Shown in pieces: positions 40,149-49,050 of a stretch of 64,000 nucleotides of DNA. Source of the stretch: Streptomyces griseorubiginosus (GTDB taxonomy: Bacteria; Actinomycetota; Actinomycetes; Streptomycetales; Streptomycetaceae). Both the position numbers and the translations under genes were made by a program. Every line of letters starts with the position of its first letter. Positions within the stretch are counted from its first letter, which is position 1. Below the pieces are notes generated by a model. It worked only from the letters and a program-made list of their open reading frames with translations, was not told the origin of the DNA and ran no database searches. The stretch is from contig NZ_KQ948737.1 in NCBI RefSeq assembly GCF_001514195.1, positions 700,012-764,011 on the forward strand, written 5' to 3'.

Positions 40149-41309
40149 TCACACTTCGGCCACACCCAGCACCAGCACCTGGATCGCCAGTACGGCGGCC
40201 CCCCGGGCCCAGTCGTGGAAGTCGGAGACCTTGGTCTCCAGGTCGATCGGGGCGGCCAGCGGATGGCGGTGGGCGCGGACGGTGTCCTCGACGGTCCTGG
40301 CGGCCACGCCCATCAGCCCGACCCCCTCTCCGGCGAGCAGGATCTTCTGCGGCATGGCGAAGTTGGCGATCTGGGCGACCAGGACACCGAGGGCGCGTCC
40401 GGCCTCGTCGACGACACGGGCGGCCATGGGCTCGCCGGCCGCCGCGAGGGCGAGGATCTCCTCGTAGCTGTGGTCGCGGCCGGTGGCGGCCCGCACCTGG
40501 TAGCGGATGCTGGGGATGGCGAGCAGCGAGACGGCGCTGCCGCGGGCGCCCTCGGGGGTGAGCGGGCCGTTGGGGTCGATGATCCAGTGCCGTCCGAAGC
40601 CGCGGTCCTCCTCGGCGTAGGGGACGCGCCGGCCGCCGAGGACCAGGCCGTAGCCGATGCCCGCGCCGATGGTCAGGACGACGAAGCGGTCGAGGCCGCG
40701 CCCCGCGCCGAACCAGGTCTCGGCCTCCACGAGGGCGGCCACGTCGTTCTCGACGACCACGGGCAACCCCGTGCGCTGCTCGACGAGTTCACCCAGCGGC
40801 ACGTCCCGCCAGTGCAGGAACGGGGACTCGCCCACCACGGCACGCTCGTGGACCAGGCCGCCGACCCCGATGCCGATGCCCGCCAGACGCGGGTGCTCGC
40901 GAGCCAGCTCGTCCGTCATCTCCGCGAGCAGGTCGGCGACCTCGGCGGGGTCATGGCTGGTCAGGGGCCGGTCGTGGCGGGCCACGATGTCGCTTCTGAG
41001 GGTGGTGACGACGCCGTAGACCATGTCCTCGGTGATCTTGAAGCCGAGGAAGGAGCCGGACTCGGCGACCACGTCGAGGGGCTGGGAGGGGCGCCCCTGG
41101 CGCACCTCGGCCGGGGTGCCCGCCTCGGGGACCTCGATCAGCAGGCCCGACTCGATGAGGGGCTTGGTCAGCCGGGTGAGGCTGCCGGCGGACAGGTCGA
41201 GGCGGCGGGCGAGTTCGGTGCGCGACAACGGGCCGTGGACGAGCACCTCGATCGCCACCGAGCGTTCGCCCGCACTCAGGGGGAGCCAGCTGGCGGCTAC
41301 TGCGGTCAT
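40149..41309 (-). CDS. ROK-family transcriptional regulator
   Basis: The 386-residue protein has a winged helix-turn-helix (SRTELARRLDLSAGSLTRLT, about residues 31-50) and a ROK domain with GIGIGVGGLVHE, VVVENDVAALVEAE and GAGIGYGLVLGG. Zinc-ligand cysteines of NagC-type proteins are not seen. It diverges from the Gfo/Idh/MocA oxidoreductase gene and probably represses it in response to a sugar-derived ligand. Start at the ATG 41309 has GGGAG about 10 nt upstream. An inverted repeat lies just outside the start. Confidence 0.9.
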   Translation of the reverse strand: MTAVAASWLPLSAGERSVAIEVLVHGPLSRTELARRLDLSAGSLTRLTKPLIESGLLIEVPEAGTPAEVRQGRPSQPLDVVAESGSFLGFKITEDMVYGVVTTLRSDIVARHDRPLTSHDPAEVADLLAEMTDELAREHPRLAGIGIGVGGLVHERAVVGESPFLHWRDVPLGELVEQRTGLPVVVENDVAALVEAETWFGAGRGLDRFVVLTIGAGIGYGLVLGGRRVPYAEEDRGFGRHWIIDPNGPLTPEGARGSAVSLLAIPSIRYQVRAATGRDHSYEEILALAAAGEPMAARVVDEAGRALGVLVAQIANFAMPQKILLAGEGVGLMGVAARTVEDTVRAHRHPLAAPIDLETKVSDFHDWARGAAVLAIQVLVLGVAEV

Positions 41310-41330
41310 GGAGGTCAGACTCCCACATGA

Positions 41331-41352
41331 TTTCTTCTGAAGTGAAAGCAAT
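41331..41352 (-). promoter_or_regulatory. Operator candidate for the ROK repressor
   Basis: CTTCTGAAG (41334-41342), a perfect dyad around one T, sits inside TTTCTTCTGAAGTGAAA (41331-41347). On the minus strand TTGCTT (41352-41347) and CATGTG (41330-41325), 16 nt apart, form a possible promoter for the ROK gene. The dyad would lie in its spacer, a natural autorepression site. This is the best candidate for the ROK binding site in the 284-bp divergent spacer. Confidence 0.5.
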
Positions 41353-41593
41353 GTGACCAGCGTGGGGTCACGAGAGCCGCTCTGCACGGCGCCGACCTGG
41401 CTCTTGACGCGTGGATTGTTCCGCGACAAAAGTAAGTGGTCGAGGACGAGCCGCCCCAGACGTGTACGCGTTGACGCATCCGGAAATGCAGGACATCCAC
41501 GGCAACGCACGTCCGTGGACAGCCTCGACCAGACCACCGACCAGATCAATCTGATTCTCGACCAGTGAGTCGACCTTCGAAGGGCATGCCTTC

Positions 41594-42793
41594 ATGACGT
41601 TCTCTCTCGGCATCGTCGGCGCAGGCCAGTTCTCCGGCCAGTTCGCCACGCTGTTCCAGGCCCACCCCGGCGTCGGCGACGTGTACGTCACCGATCTGCT
41701 GCCCGAGCGGGCCGAGCAACTCGCCGCCGCGCAGGGGCTCGCCGGCACCTTCCCGTCGTACGAGGCGATGCTGGAGTCGAAGGAGGTCGACGCGGTCGCG
41801 ATCTTCACTCAGCGCTGGACCCACGGCCCCTTGGTGCTCCAGGGCCTCGACGCGGGCAAGCACGTGTACTCCGCGGTCCCGATGGCGATCACCACGGAGG
41901 AGATAGCGGCGATCATCGACGCGGTCCGGGCCACCGGGCTGACGTACATGATGGGTGAGACCAGCCAGTACAACCCGGCGACCGTGCACGCCCGCAACCA
42001 GATCGCCGAGGGCGCGTTCGGGCGGCTCTTCTACGCCGAGGGCGACTACGTTCACGACATGGACCTCGGGTTCTACGAGGCGTACCAGTACAGCGGCGGC
42101 GAGCGGTGGAAGGAGACCGCCAGCTATCCCCCGCTGCTCTACCCGACGCACTCGGTGGGCGGGGTGCTCGGTGCCTGGCAGACGCACGCGGTGAGCGTGT
42201 CGGCGATCGGCGTGGTCGACGACCGCGGGGACGGCGTGTTCGACAAGGAGGTCAGCCGGTTCGGCAACGACTTCTCCAACGCGACCGCGCTGTTCGAGGT
42301 GGCGGGCGGCGGGTCGTTCCGTACGAACGAGTTCCGGCGGGTCGGCTACCCGTCCCACATCCGGGAGTCCCGATTCCGGTTCTTCGGGACCGAGGCCAGC
42401 ATGGAGCAGTTGGCCACGGTCGCGCTGTGGCAGGACAAGAAGGGGGTGAAGGACATCAGCGAACTCCTCGAGCCGAAGCCCACGATGTCTCCCGACGACC
42501 CGTCGCTCCAGCACATCGCGCCGGAACTGCGGGCCGCGTTCACCTCCGGGTCGGCGCCGGTGCACGACCGGGAGCGGCTGCCGAGGGCCTTCGACCATCT
42601 GCACAACGGGCACGAGGGCAGCCACCACTTCCTGGTGGACGACTTCGTGACCGCCGTGAACACCCGCACGCTGCCCTCGGTCAACGCCTGGGTGGCGGCC
42701 CGCTACACCCTGCCGGGCATCATCGCGCACGACTCGGCGCGACAGGGTGGAGCGCGGCTGGAGATCCCGGACTTCGGGGACGCGCCTCAGTAG
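41594..42793 (+). CDS. Gfo/Idh/MocA-family oxidoreductase
   Basis: The 399-residue protein starts with a Rossmann NAD(P) site (LGIVGAGQFSGQFA, about residues 5-18), has the AVPMAITTEE segment in place of the usual EKP, and a C-terminal domain with GETSQYNPAT and DYVHDM. Substrates of this family are cyclic polyols and sugars such as inositol or glucose derivatives, oxidised or reduced at one carbon. GAAGGG precedes the ATG. It is divergent from the ROK regulator, so it probably serves sugar catabolism controlled by that protein. The EKP lysine is replaced by Val in this protein. Confidence 0.9.
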   Translation: MTFSLGIVGAGQFSGQFATLFQAHPGVGDVYVTDLLPERAEQLAAAQGLAGTFPSYEAMLESKEVDAVAIFTQRWTHGPLVLQGLDAGKHVYSAVPMAITTEEIAAIIDAVRATGLTYMMGETSQYNPATVHARNQIAEGAFGRLFYAEGDYVHDMDLGFYEAYQYSGGERWKETASYPPLLYPTHSVGGVLGAWQTHAVSVSAIGVVDDRGDGVFDKEVSRFGNDFSNATALFEVAGGGSFRTNEFRRVGYPSHIRESRFRFFGTEASMEQLATVALWQDKKGVKDISELLEPKPTMSPDDPSLQHIAPELRAAFTSGSAPVHDRERLPRAFDHLHNGHEGSHHFLVDDFVTAVNTRTLPSVNAWVAARYTLPGIIAHDSARQGGARLEIPDFGDAPQ

Positions 42794-42819
42794 GGGCCAG
42801 GGGCCGGGTGCCCGCTCGC

Positions 42820-43515
42820 TCAGGTGCCCGGCTTGCGGCCGTACACGAAGACGTCGTCGCCCTTCTTCAGCAGCGACCAGTACTTCTTGGCGTCCTTCGG
42901 GGTCATGTTGGTGCAGCCGTGGGAGCCGGGCGGGTTCCACATGGAGAGGTTCACCGAGTGGAAGGCCTGGCCGCCGTCGAAGAACTGGGAGTACGGCATC
43001 GGCACGTTGTAGATCGAGGAGACGTGATTCTTGTCACGCCAGTAGATCTTCTTCAGACCCGTGCGGGTCTCGTAGCCGTCGCGGCCGGTGCGGACCGGGA
43101 CGGGGCCGTAGACGAGCCGGTCGCCGTCCTGGATCCAGCTCAGTTGGAGGGTGAGGTTGACGCAGGCGATGCGGCCCTTGTTCGTCGGGCACTTGCCGTC
43201 CCGGTTGGGGTGGGTGCCGACGGCCTTCTGCTTCGTCATGAGGTCCATCACGCCCCAGGTGACGGATCCCGCGTAGCCGATGTTCGGGCTGATGCCGTGC
43301 TTGGTCTGAAAGGCCTTGATGGCCTTGCAGTCGGCGGTGGACTGCTTGCCGTCGACCGGGCGGCCGAGGAACTTCTCCACCTGCTTCTGGTACGGGCCCG
43401 CCTGCGTGGTGCAGCTCGCCGCCTGCGCGGGCGCGGCGCCCAGCGCGATCGTCAGCGGCGCGACGAGCCCGGTGATCCCGAGCGCGACGGCACCTCGTCT
43501 GCGTATGTCCCCCAT
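42820..43515 (-). CDS. Secreted L,D-transpeptidase (YkuD) with peptidoglycan-binding domain
   Basis: The 231-residue protein has a signal peptide (cleavage near AQAASC), an N-terminal PG_binding_1-like region (YQKQVEKFLGR, ADCKAIKAFQTKHGISPN) and a YkuD domain. The catalytic motif is SHGCTNM with His199 and Cys201. It would cross-link peptidoglycan through 3-3 (meso-DAP to DAP) bonds outside the cell. Length and domain order match Streptomyces short L,D-transpeptidases. Confidence 0.92.
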   Translation of the reverse strand: MGDIRRRGAVALGITGLVAPLTIALGAAPAQAASCTTQAGPYQKQVEKFLGRPVDGKQSTADCKAIKAFQTKHGISPNIGYAGSVTWGVMDLMTKQKAVGTHPNRDGKCPTNKGRIACVNLTLQLSWIQDGDRLVYGPVPVRTGRDGYETRTGLKKIYWRDKNHVSSIYNVPMPYSQFFDGGQAFHSVNLSMWNPPGSHGCTNMTPKDAKKYWSLLKKGDDVFVYGRKPGT

Positions 43516-43636
43516 GGCCTTTCCCCTGTCCCCTCGAGTACGTGTGTGCGATCTCTACCAGGTAGACGGCCCCACGCACCAGTCCGTTGTACCGACGCCC
43601 GCCCTGCGACGGAACAGTGACAATGTCCGCACCGGG

Positions 43637-44434
43637 TCAGGCACCCCGGCCGGGGTGGACCGCCGTGTGGAAGCCGGTGTTGACGGCTGTGAGGCCGCCG
43701 TCGACGACGAGGGTGGTCCCGGTGATCCAGGCCGCGTCGCGGGAGGCGAGGAAGGCGACGGCGGCGGCGACGTCCTCGGCTTCGCCGACCCGACCCAGCG
43801 GATACAGCCGTCGCAGCTCACTGAGCTCGTCCTCACGCCCGTCCCAGGCGGAAGTACGCACCGTACCCGGAGCGACCAGGTTGACGCGAACCCCGCGGGG
43901 GCCCGCGTGCCCGGCGAGCGTGCGGGTCAGGGAAGCGAGGCCGGCCTTCGCCGCGCTGTAGGCGTGGTTGCCGAAGTCCTGGAGGCCGTTGACGGAACCG
44001 ATGGTGACGATGGCGCCGCGCCCGGAGGCGACCAGGTGCGGAAGCGCGGCGCGCGAACAGCGGTAGGGGCCGCCCAGGGTGATGTCCAGGTCCCGGGCCC
44101 ACTCGTCGTCGGAGTCGTCCTCGAAGAGCGGGGTTTCCGGGGTGCAGCGGGCCGCACAGTTGACGAGGACGTCGAGCGAGCCGAACTCCTCGACGGCGTG
44201 GGCGACGACCGCCTCGACAGCCGCGCGGTCGGCGACGTCGCACGCCAGGGCGCGGGCGTCCAGTCCCCGTCCGCGCAGCCCGGCGGCCGTCCTCTCCACG
44301 ACCGCCGCGTCCCGGTCGGTGAGCAGGACCCGCGCGCCCTCCTCGGCCAGCCGTCGGGCCGTCGCCGCGCCGATGCCTCGGGCCGCACCCGTGACGAGAA
44401 CTCCGTGTCCCTCGAAGCGTTGTGTAGGCGTCAT
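43637..44434 (-). CDS. SDR-family oxidoreductase
   Basis: This 265-residue classical short-chain dehydrogenase has cofactor motif VTGAARGIGAAT (about residues 14-25), VLVNCAAR, active-site Ser in TIGSVNG and the YSAAKAG (YxxxK) pair. The ending GLTAVNTGFHTAVHPG is longer than usual. It is NAD(P)-dependent and converts an alcohol and a ketone; the substrate is unknown. The gene is divergent from 44485. Confidence 0.93.
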   Translation of the reverse strand: MTPTQRFEGHGVLVTGAARGIGAATARRLAEEGARVLLTDRDAAVVERTAAGLRGRGLDARALACDVADRAAVEAVVAHAVEEFGSLDVLVNCAARCTPETPLFEDDSDDEWARDLDITLGGPYRCSRAALPHLVASGRGAIVTIGSVNGLQDFGNHAYSAAKAGLASLTRTLAGHAGPRGVRVNLVAPGTVRTSAWDGREDELSELRRLYPLGRVGEAEDVAAAVAFLASRDAAWITGTTLVVDGGLTAVNTGFHTAVHPGRGA

Positions 44435-44484
44435 GCGGCCGAAGGTAGTCCCCGGCTGATCAAGTCGGCCGATAGCGTGCGGTC

Positions 44485-45021
44485 ATGTCGGCGTTCATAC
44501 AGCAACTGCCCGCGCTCATCGGTGTGGTGGTCGGTGCACTCGGTTCGTATCTGGCGGTCGTGCGCAGTGATCGGGCGCGGTTCCGGCGGGAGCAGGCCGC
44601 TCGGTGGGAGGAGCGGCGGCTGGGGGTGTACTCGGACTACGCGCGGACGCTGAAGAAGACGATCACGTTGGTGTGCCGGGTGGCGGCCCACTTCGGCAAC
44701 GACCCGCACCCGCACCCGCTCTCCCCGGAGGAGGCCGCCCCGCTGCTGGCGGAGTCGACGCTCGCCCGCGACCCGGACGGGGAGGCGCTGCTCCTGCTGG
44801 GGAGTCCCGAGGTGGTGGAGAAGGCGCGGGTCTGGGTCACGGTGGTGCTGGAGATGGAGCAGTTCCTGCGCGACGGGACCCGCGATCCCGAGGCGTGGCG
44901 GGTCCTGCTGGAGCGGCACCGCAATGGGCGGGACGGCTACTACGCGGCCGTACGCGACGATCTGGCGCTGCCACCGGGCCTTGCGGTCCGGTGGCAGCTG
45001 CCGCCCGTGCGGTCCTCCTGA
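44485..45021 (+). CDS. Conserved hypothetical, N-terminally anchored helical protein
   Basis: The 178-residue protein starts with a hydrophobic segment (LPALIGVVVGALGSYLAVVR) followed by an Arg-rich stretch (RSDRARFRREQAARWEERR). The rest is helical with KTITLVCRVAAHFGNDP and VEKARVWVTVVLEMEQFL. A single N-terminal membrane helix with a cytoplasmic helical body is likely. I do not recognise a family with known function. Confidence 0.75.
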   Translation: MSAFIQQLPALIGVVVGALGSYLAVVRSDRARFRREQAARWEERRLGVYSDYARTLKKTITLVCRVAAHFGNDPHPHPLSPEEAAPLLAESTLARDPDGEALLLLGSPEVVEKARVWVTVVLEMEQFLRDGTRDPEAWRVLLERHRNGRDGYYAAVRDDLALPPGLAVRWQLPPVRSS

Positions 45022-45073
45022 CCTCACGGCTCCCCTCCCGCCGAGGCCATCGCTCGCCCCGGCTCCCCCGGCG

Positions 45074-45988
45074 TCAGCGGTAGCCGGTCACGTCCGCCGG
45101 CTTCCCCGCGTCCTGCACCTCGACCAGGTAGCGCCAGGCGTCCGGGCGGCTGCCGTCCAGGTCGGTGAAGCCGTAGGTCCGGGCGAGGGAGCCGGCCTCG
45201 AGGGACCGGCCGTTCCAGCGGGCCACCTCCGGGTCCGCGGCCAGCGCGGCCACGGCACGGCCCACATAGCGCGGGGTCTCCGAGATCGCGAAGTGCGGCA
45301 CCCGGTCGAGGGCGTCGCGCCAGTTCTCCTCCCGCACCCCGAAGGTGTCGAGCATGATCTCCGAGCGCATCCAGCCGGGCGTGAGCGCGACGGCGGTGGC
45401 GCCGCGCGGGCCGAGTTCATGGCCGAGAGCGAAGGCCATGCGCAGCACGGACGTCTTGGCGAGGTCGTAGAAGAAGGACACGCGGTAGTTCTCGCGGTTG
45501 TAGGCGTCCGTCCCGTCGGTCATCTCGACGACCAGGCCACCGGGCCGGCGCAGCAGCAGGGGCAGGGCGTGGTGGCTGGTGATGGCGTGGGTCTCGACCG
45601 CGAGCCTGAGCAGCCGCAGGCCCTTGTCGAGGTCGTGCTCCCACACCGGGGCGTCCCACGCGAAGAGGTGTTCGCCGCCCCAGATGTCGTTGACGAGGAC
45701 GTCGAGGCGGCCCTGCTCGTCGGCGACGCGGTCGACGAGGGTGCGGACCTGCGCCGGGTCCAGGTGGTCGGTGGGGACCGCGAGGCCGTGGCCGCCGGCC
45801 GCGGTGACCAGGTCGGCGGTGTCCTCCAGGGTCTCGGGGCGGTCGTACTCGGAGCGGCCGGCGCGGGTGCTGCGTCCGGTGACGTAGACGGTGGCGCCCG
45901 CCGCCCCGAGTTCCACGGCGATCCCGCGTCCGGCTCCCCGTGTGGCCCCGGCGACCAGTGCGACCTTGTCCTTCAGCGGCTGCGGCAT
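45074..45988 (-). CDS. SDR-family oxidoreductase
   Basis: The 304-residue protein contains the NAD(P) motif VAGATRGAGRGIAVEL and VLVNDIWGGEHLFAWDA in place of the typical NNAG. A YRVSFFYDLAKTS stretch supplies the YxxxK pair (YDLAK). C-terminal residues up to 304 are longer than in classical SDRs. The variation suggests a distinct subgroup; the substrate is unknown. Confidence 0.88.
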   Translation of the reverse strand: MPQPLKDKVALVAGATRGAGRGIAVELGAAGATVYVTGRSTRAGRSEYDRPETLEDTADLVTAAGGHGLAVPTDHLDPAQVRTLVDRVADEQGRLDVLVNDIWGGEHLFAWDAPVWEHDLDKGLRLLRLAVETHAITSHHALPLLLRRPGGLVVEMTDGTDAYNRENYRVSFFYDLAKTSVLRMAFALGHELGPRGATAVALTPGWMRSEIMLDTFGVREENWRDALDRVPHFAISETPRYVGRAVAALAADPEVARWNGRSLEAGSLARTYGFTDLDGSRPDAWRYLVEVQDAGKPADVTGYR

Positions 45989-46068
45989 GTCCGACCTCCC
46001 GTTGTGTGCGATGTGGAGTCGAGCATCGCCGGGAAACCGGACAGCCTCTGTCGTGATTTACGGGAGGG

Positions 46069-46479
46069 TCACCCGGACGCGCGGAGCCTCTCGTCCAGGG
46101 TGTCCAGATCCGGCAGGAACCAGATGTGGCGGCCCTGGTTCGTCTCGTGGACGAAGTCGCGCAGGGCGGTGCTGGCGTCGGTGTGGCGGGTGACGTCGCC
46201 GACGACAGCGAGACGGACCTGGTAGGTCACGAACTTCTGCATGACCGCGCCGGCGACGCCCGACCGCAGCCGGAAGAACTCCTCGCCGACCCGTGCCACG
46301 GGTACGGCGACCACCTCGGCGTCACGGCCCATCGCGTCGCCGATCAGGTCGAGGGCGGCCCGCTCGCCGTCCAGTGGCGGTCCGTCCGGGGCGCAGTGCA
46401 GGACGTTCACGCCGTTCAGGGGCACGATCTCGTCGGCGACCACGGGGGCGCCGGTGGTCACGGAGTCGTCAGTGGCCAC
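46069..46479 (-). CDS. DUF4180-domain protein
   Basis: The 136-residue protein matches the DUF4180 pattern: VNVLHCAPDGPPLDGERAALDLIGDA, quoted in part as GERAALDLIGDAMG, then RLRSGVAGAVMQKFVTYQVR and DFVHETNQGRHIWFLPD. Members are small cytoplasmic proteins of unknown role. The start overlaps the end of the MBL-fold hydrolase gene by 11 bp, so it is the third gene of the formaldehyde-detoxification operon and might serve there. Confidence 0.83.
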   Translation of the reverse strand: MATDDSVTTGAPVVADEIVPLNGVNVLHCAPDGPPLDGERAALDLIGDAMGRDAEVVAVPVARVGEEFFRLRSGVAGAVMQKFVTYQVRLAVVGDVTRHTDASTALRDFVHETNQGRHIWFLPDLDTLDERLRASG

Positions 46480-47098
46480 GGGCGATCCACTCCTGGAGGT
46501 GCGGGGCCTCGGCGCCGATCGTCGTCGGGTCTCCGTGGCCGGTGAGGACCTTCGTCTCGGGCGGCAGGGCGAGCAGCCGGTCGCGGATCGAGTCGATGAT
46601 CGTCGGGAAGTGGGAGAAGGAGCGGCCGGTGGCGCCCGGGCCGCCCTGGAAGAGGGTGTCGCCGGTGAAGACGGTGCCGAGGCCCGGGTCGTAGAGGCAG
46701 ACCGCGCCCGGCGCGTGCCCCGGGGTGTGCAGCACCTGGAGGTCGGCGCCCGCGGCCTCGATGACCTGGCCGTCGCGCAGATGGGCGTCGGGGTCGCGGT
46801 CGGGGTGGGTCTGCTTCCACAGCGGCAGGTCGTCGGGGTGCAGCCAGATCGTGGCGCCGGTGCGCTCGGCGAGGGCGGGCGCGGCGTCGATGTGGTCGTT
46901 GTGGGCGTGGGTGCAGACGATCGCGGTCAACCTGCGGTCCCCGACCGCCTCGAGGATGGCGTCGGCGTCGTGGGCGGCGTCGATGACGACGACCTCGTGG
47001 TCGTCGCCGACGATCCAGACGTTGTTGTCGACGTCCCAGGTGCCGCCGTCGAGGCTGAACTGCCCGGAGGTGACGAGGCGTTCGATGCGGGCGGCCAT
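46469..47098 (-). CDS. MBL-fold metallohydrolase, likely mycothiol-ester hydrolase partner
   Basis: The 209-residue glyoxalase-II-like hydrolase has the metal motif CTHAHNDHID (HxHxDH), plus later His and Asp ligands in HTPGHAPGA, TGDTL and TGHG. Its gene follows S-(hydroxymethyl)mycothiol dehydrogenase with a 1-nt overlap (TGATG). In actinobacteria the partner of that dehydrogenase is a metallohydrolase thought to cleave S-formylmycothiol into formate and mycothiol. This identity is inferred from the neighbour. Confidence 0.88.
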   Translation of the reverse strand: MAARIERLVTSGQFSLDGGTWDVDNNVWIVGDDHEVVVIDAAHDADAILEAVGDRRLTAIVCTHAHNDHIDAAPALAERTGATIWLHPDDLPLWKQTHPDRDPDAHLRDGQVIEAAGADLQVLHTPGHAPGAVCLYDPGLGTVFTGDTLFQGGPGATGRSFSHFPTIIDSIRDRLLALPPETKVLTGHGDPTTIGAEAPHLQEWIARGH

Positions 47099-48183
47099 CA
47101 GAGCACCACCACCGAACGCAGGACGTCGCCGTCGTGCATGCGCTCGAACGCCTTCTCCACCTCGTCGAGTCGGATGGTCTCGGTCACGAACGCCTCCAGG
47201 TCCAGGCGGCCTTGCAGGTGCAGGTCGATCAGCATCGGGAAGTCACGCGAGGGCAGGCAGTCGCCGTACCAGGACGACTTGAGCGAGCCGCCGCGCCCGA
47301 AGACGTCGAGGAGCGGCAGTTCCAGCTTCATCTCGGGGGTGGGCACGCCGACGAGGACGACGGTGCCGGCGAGGTCGCGGGCGTAGAAGGCCTGCTGGTA
47401 CGTCTCGGGGCGGCCGACCGCCTCGATGACGACGTCGGCGCCGAAGCCGCCGGTCAGTTCGCGGATCGCCTCGACGGGGTCGTTCTCGCGGGAGTTGACG
47501 GTGTGGGTGGCGCCCATGGTGCGGGCCTTCTCCAGCTTCCGGTCGTCGATGTCCACGGCGATGATCCGGGCCGCGCCCGCGAGGTTCGACCCGGCGATCG
47601 CCGCGTCGCCGACCCCGCCGCAGCCGATGACGGCGACGGTGTCACCGCGGCCGACGTTGCCGGTGTTGATCGCGGCGCCGATGCCGGCCATCACCCCGCA
47701 GCCCAGGAGCCCGGCGACCGCGGCGGAGGCCGACGGGTCGACCTTGGTGCACTGTCCGGCGGCGACCAGGGTCTTCTCGGCGAAGGCGCCGATGCCCAGG
47801 GCGGGCGAGAGCTCGGTGCCGTCGGTGAGGGTCATCTTCTGCCGCGCGTTGTGGGTGTTGAAGCAGTACCAGGGCCGGCCACGCAGACAGGCCCGGCAGT
47901 TGCCGCACACGGCACGCCAGTTGAGGATCACGAAGTCGCCGGGCGCGACGTCGGTCACCCCCTCGCCGACCGACTCGACGACACCGGCCGCCTCATGGCC
48001 CAGCAGGAAGGGGAATTCGTCGTTGATCCCGCCCTGCTTGTAGTGCAGGTCGGTGTGACAGACCCCGCAGGCCTGCACCTGTACGACGGCCTCCCCGGGG
48101 CCCGGATCCGGCACCACGATCGTCTCCACCCGCACCGGCTCGTCCTTGCCGGGTGCGATCACTCCGCGTACCTCCTGCGCCAT
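47098..48183 (-). CDS. S-(hydroxymethyl)mycothiol dehydrogenase
   Basis: The 361-residue zinc alcohol dehydrogenase has the catalytic zinc site ACGVCHTDLHYKQG (Cys, His), HEAAG, structural-zinc cysteines CGNCRACLRGRPWYC, and NAD-binding VIGCGGVGDAA. The length of 361 and the motif GRPWYCFNTHNA agree with the actinobacterial mycothiol-dependent formaldehyde dehydrogenase (MscR/AdhE2 type). It oxidises the formaldehyde-mycothiol adduct to S-formylmycothiol. The first gene of a three-gene operon with the MBL hydrolase and a DUF4180 protein. Confidence 0.93.
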   Translation of the reverse strand: MAQEVRGVIAPGKDEPVRVETIVVPDPGPGEAVVQVQACGVCHTDLHYKQGGINDEFPFLLGHEAAGVVESVGEGVTDVAPGDFVILNWRAVCGNCRACLRGRPWYCFNTHNARQKMTLTDGTELSPALGIGAFAEKTLVAAGQCTKVDPSASAAVAGLLGCGVMAGIGAAINTGNVGRGDTVAVIGCGGVGDAAIAGSNLAGAARIIAVDIDDRKLEKARTMGATHTVNSRENDPVEAIRELTGGFGADVVIEAVGRPETYQQAFYARDLAGTVVLVGVPTPEMKLELPLLDVFGRGGSLKSSWYGDCLPSRDFPMLIDLHLQGRLDLEAFVTETIRLDEVEKAFERMHDGDVLRSVVVL

Positions 48184-48310
48184 GGCCTGACCCCTTCCGT
48201 CGCCCGGTGTACGTCCCTCCGACCCTACGCGCGAATGATCGGTAACGGCACCGATTCCCGCTGGCCGGGGCGTTGGGGGCAAGCCGGCGACCTGATCGGG
48301 GGCGGTCGGG

Positions 48311-48997
48311 TCAGGGTTGGCCGAGCTTGGCGGCCACCGCGTCGAGCACCCACTCCAGGCCCGTCGTGAAGGAGGTCTCGGCGTCCACATGCGTGCCGTC
48401 GTACACGGCCTTGCTCAGGGCCGGGAAGCGGCCGGTGGCCAGCATCTTCGTCAGATGGGGGCCGTGGGCGCGCTGCCATTCGCGCTTGCTGAGACCCGTG
48501 GCGCGCTCGGCCCGCAGGTTCGCGATCTCGCGCCTGATCGCGCCGGTGGAGTAGGAACCGACCGTCTCCACCGCGCGCATGACGGTGTCGATGTCGGCGA
48601 GTCCGTCCAGGGCGGCCAGGGTGGACTCGGTCACGGCGAGGCCGTTGGGGCCCGGGCTGGGGCGGCCGCCGAGCAGGTCGGCCAGCCACTCGTGCCGGAG
48701 CGCCGCCCGCCGGGTGCGGTGGGCGAGACCGCTCAGCGCCTCGCGCCAGTGGCCGGGCGGCTCATCGGGGAGGATCTCGGCCTGGACCTCGTCCATCATG
48801 AGGTCGAACAGTTCCTCCTTCGTGGCGATGAAGCCGTACAGCCGCATCGGCCCGGCGTTCAGCCGGGCGGCGACCTTGCGCAGCGACACCACCTCCAGGC
48901 CGCCCTCGTCGGCGAGCGCGACGGCGGCGGCGACGATCCGCTCCCGGTCGAGCGGCACGGGGCGGGGCGGCGGCTCCGGTCGGTCCCACACAGTCAT
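48311..48997 (-). CDS. TetR-family regulator (TetR_C_1-like C-terminus)
   Basis: The 228-residue regulator has helix-turn-helix LRKVAARLNAGPMRLYGFIATKEEL (quoted in part as LRKVAARLNAGPMRLYGF) and a C-terminal domain resembling the tetracycline-repressor class. Start at the ATG 48997 is likely for a leaderless mRNA, since TACGAT lies 6 nt before it on the minus strand. It is divergent from a TetX-like FAD monooxygenase and shares with it a promoter with dyads, so it probably represses that gene. Confidence 0.92.
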   Translation of the reverse strand: MTVWDRPEPPPRPVPLDRERIVAAAVALADEGGLEVVSLRKVAARLNAGPMRLYGFIATKEELFDLMMDEVQAEILPDEPPGHWREALSGLAHRTRRAALRHEWLADLLGGRPSPGPNGLAVTESTLAALDGLADIDTVMRAVETVGSYSTGAIRREIANLRAERATGLSKREWQRAHGPHLTKMLATGRFPALSKAVYDGTHVDAETSFTTGLEWVLDAVAAKLGQP

Positions 48998-49002
48998 GGT
49001 GA

Positions 49003-49046
49003 CATCGTACTGTTGCGATGCGGTGTAGCGTTTCAATACAGTGTAT
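49003..49046. promoter_or_regulatory. Divergent promoter with two dyads between the TetR and monooxygenase genes
   Basis: ATACA-G-TGTAT (49036-49046) is a perfect 5-bp inverted repeat. CATCG (49003-49007) pairs with CGATG (49016-49020). They lie over the -35/-10 regions of the two divergent genes: plus-strand TTGCGA (49013-49018) with ATACAG (49036-49041), and a minus-strand TACGAT next to the TetR start. Both are plausible TetR operators. Confidence 0.55.
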
Positions 49047-49050
49047 CGAC

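Noticed and set aside
43555..43636. Additional small gene between the L,D-transpeptidase and the SDR gene
   Set aside because: Open frames exist but no ribosome binding site or motif supports one in this short spacer.
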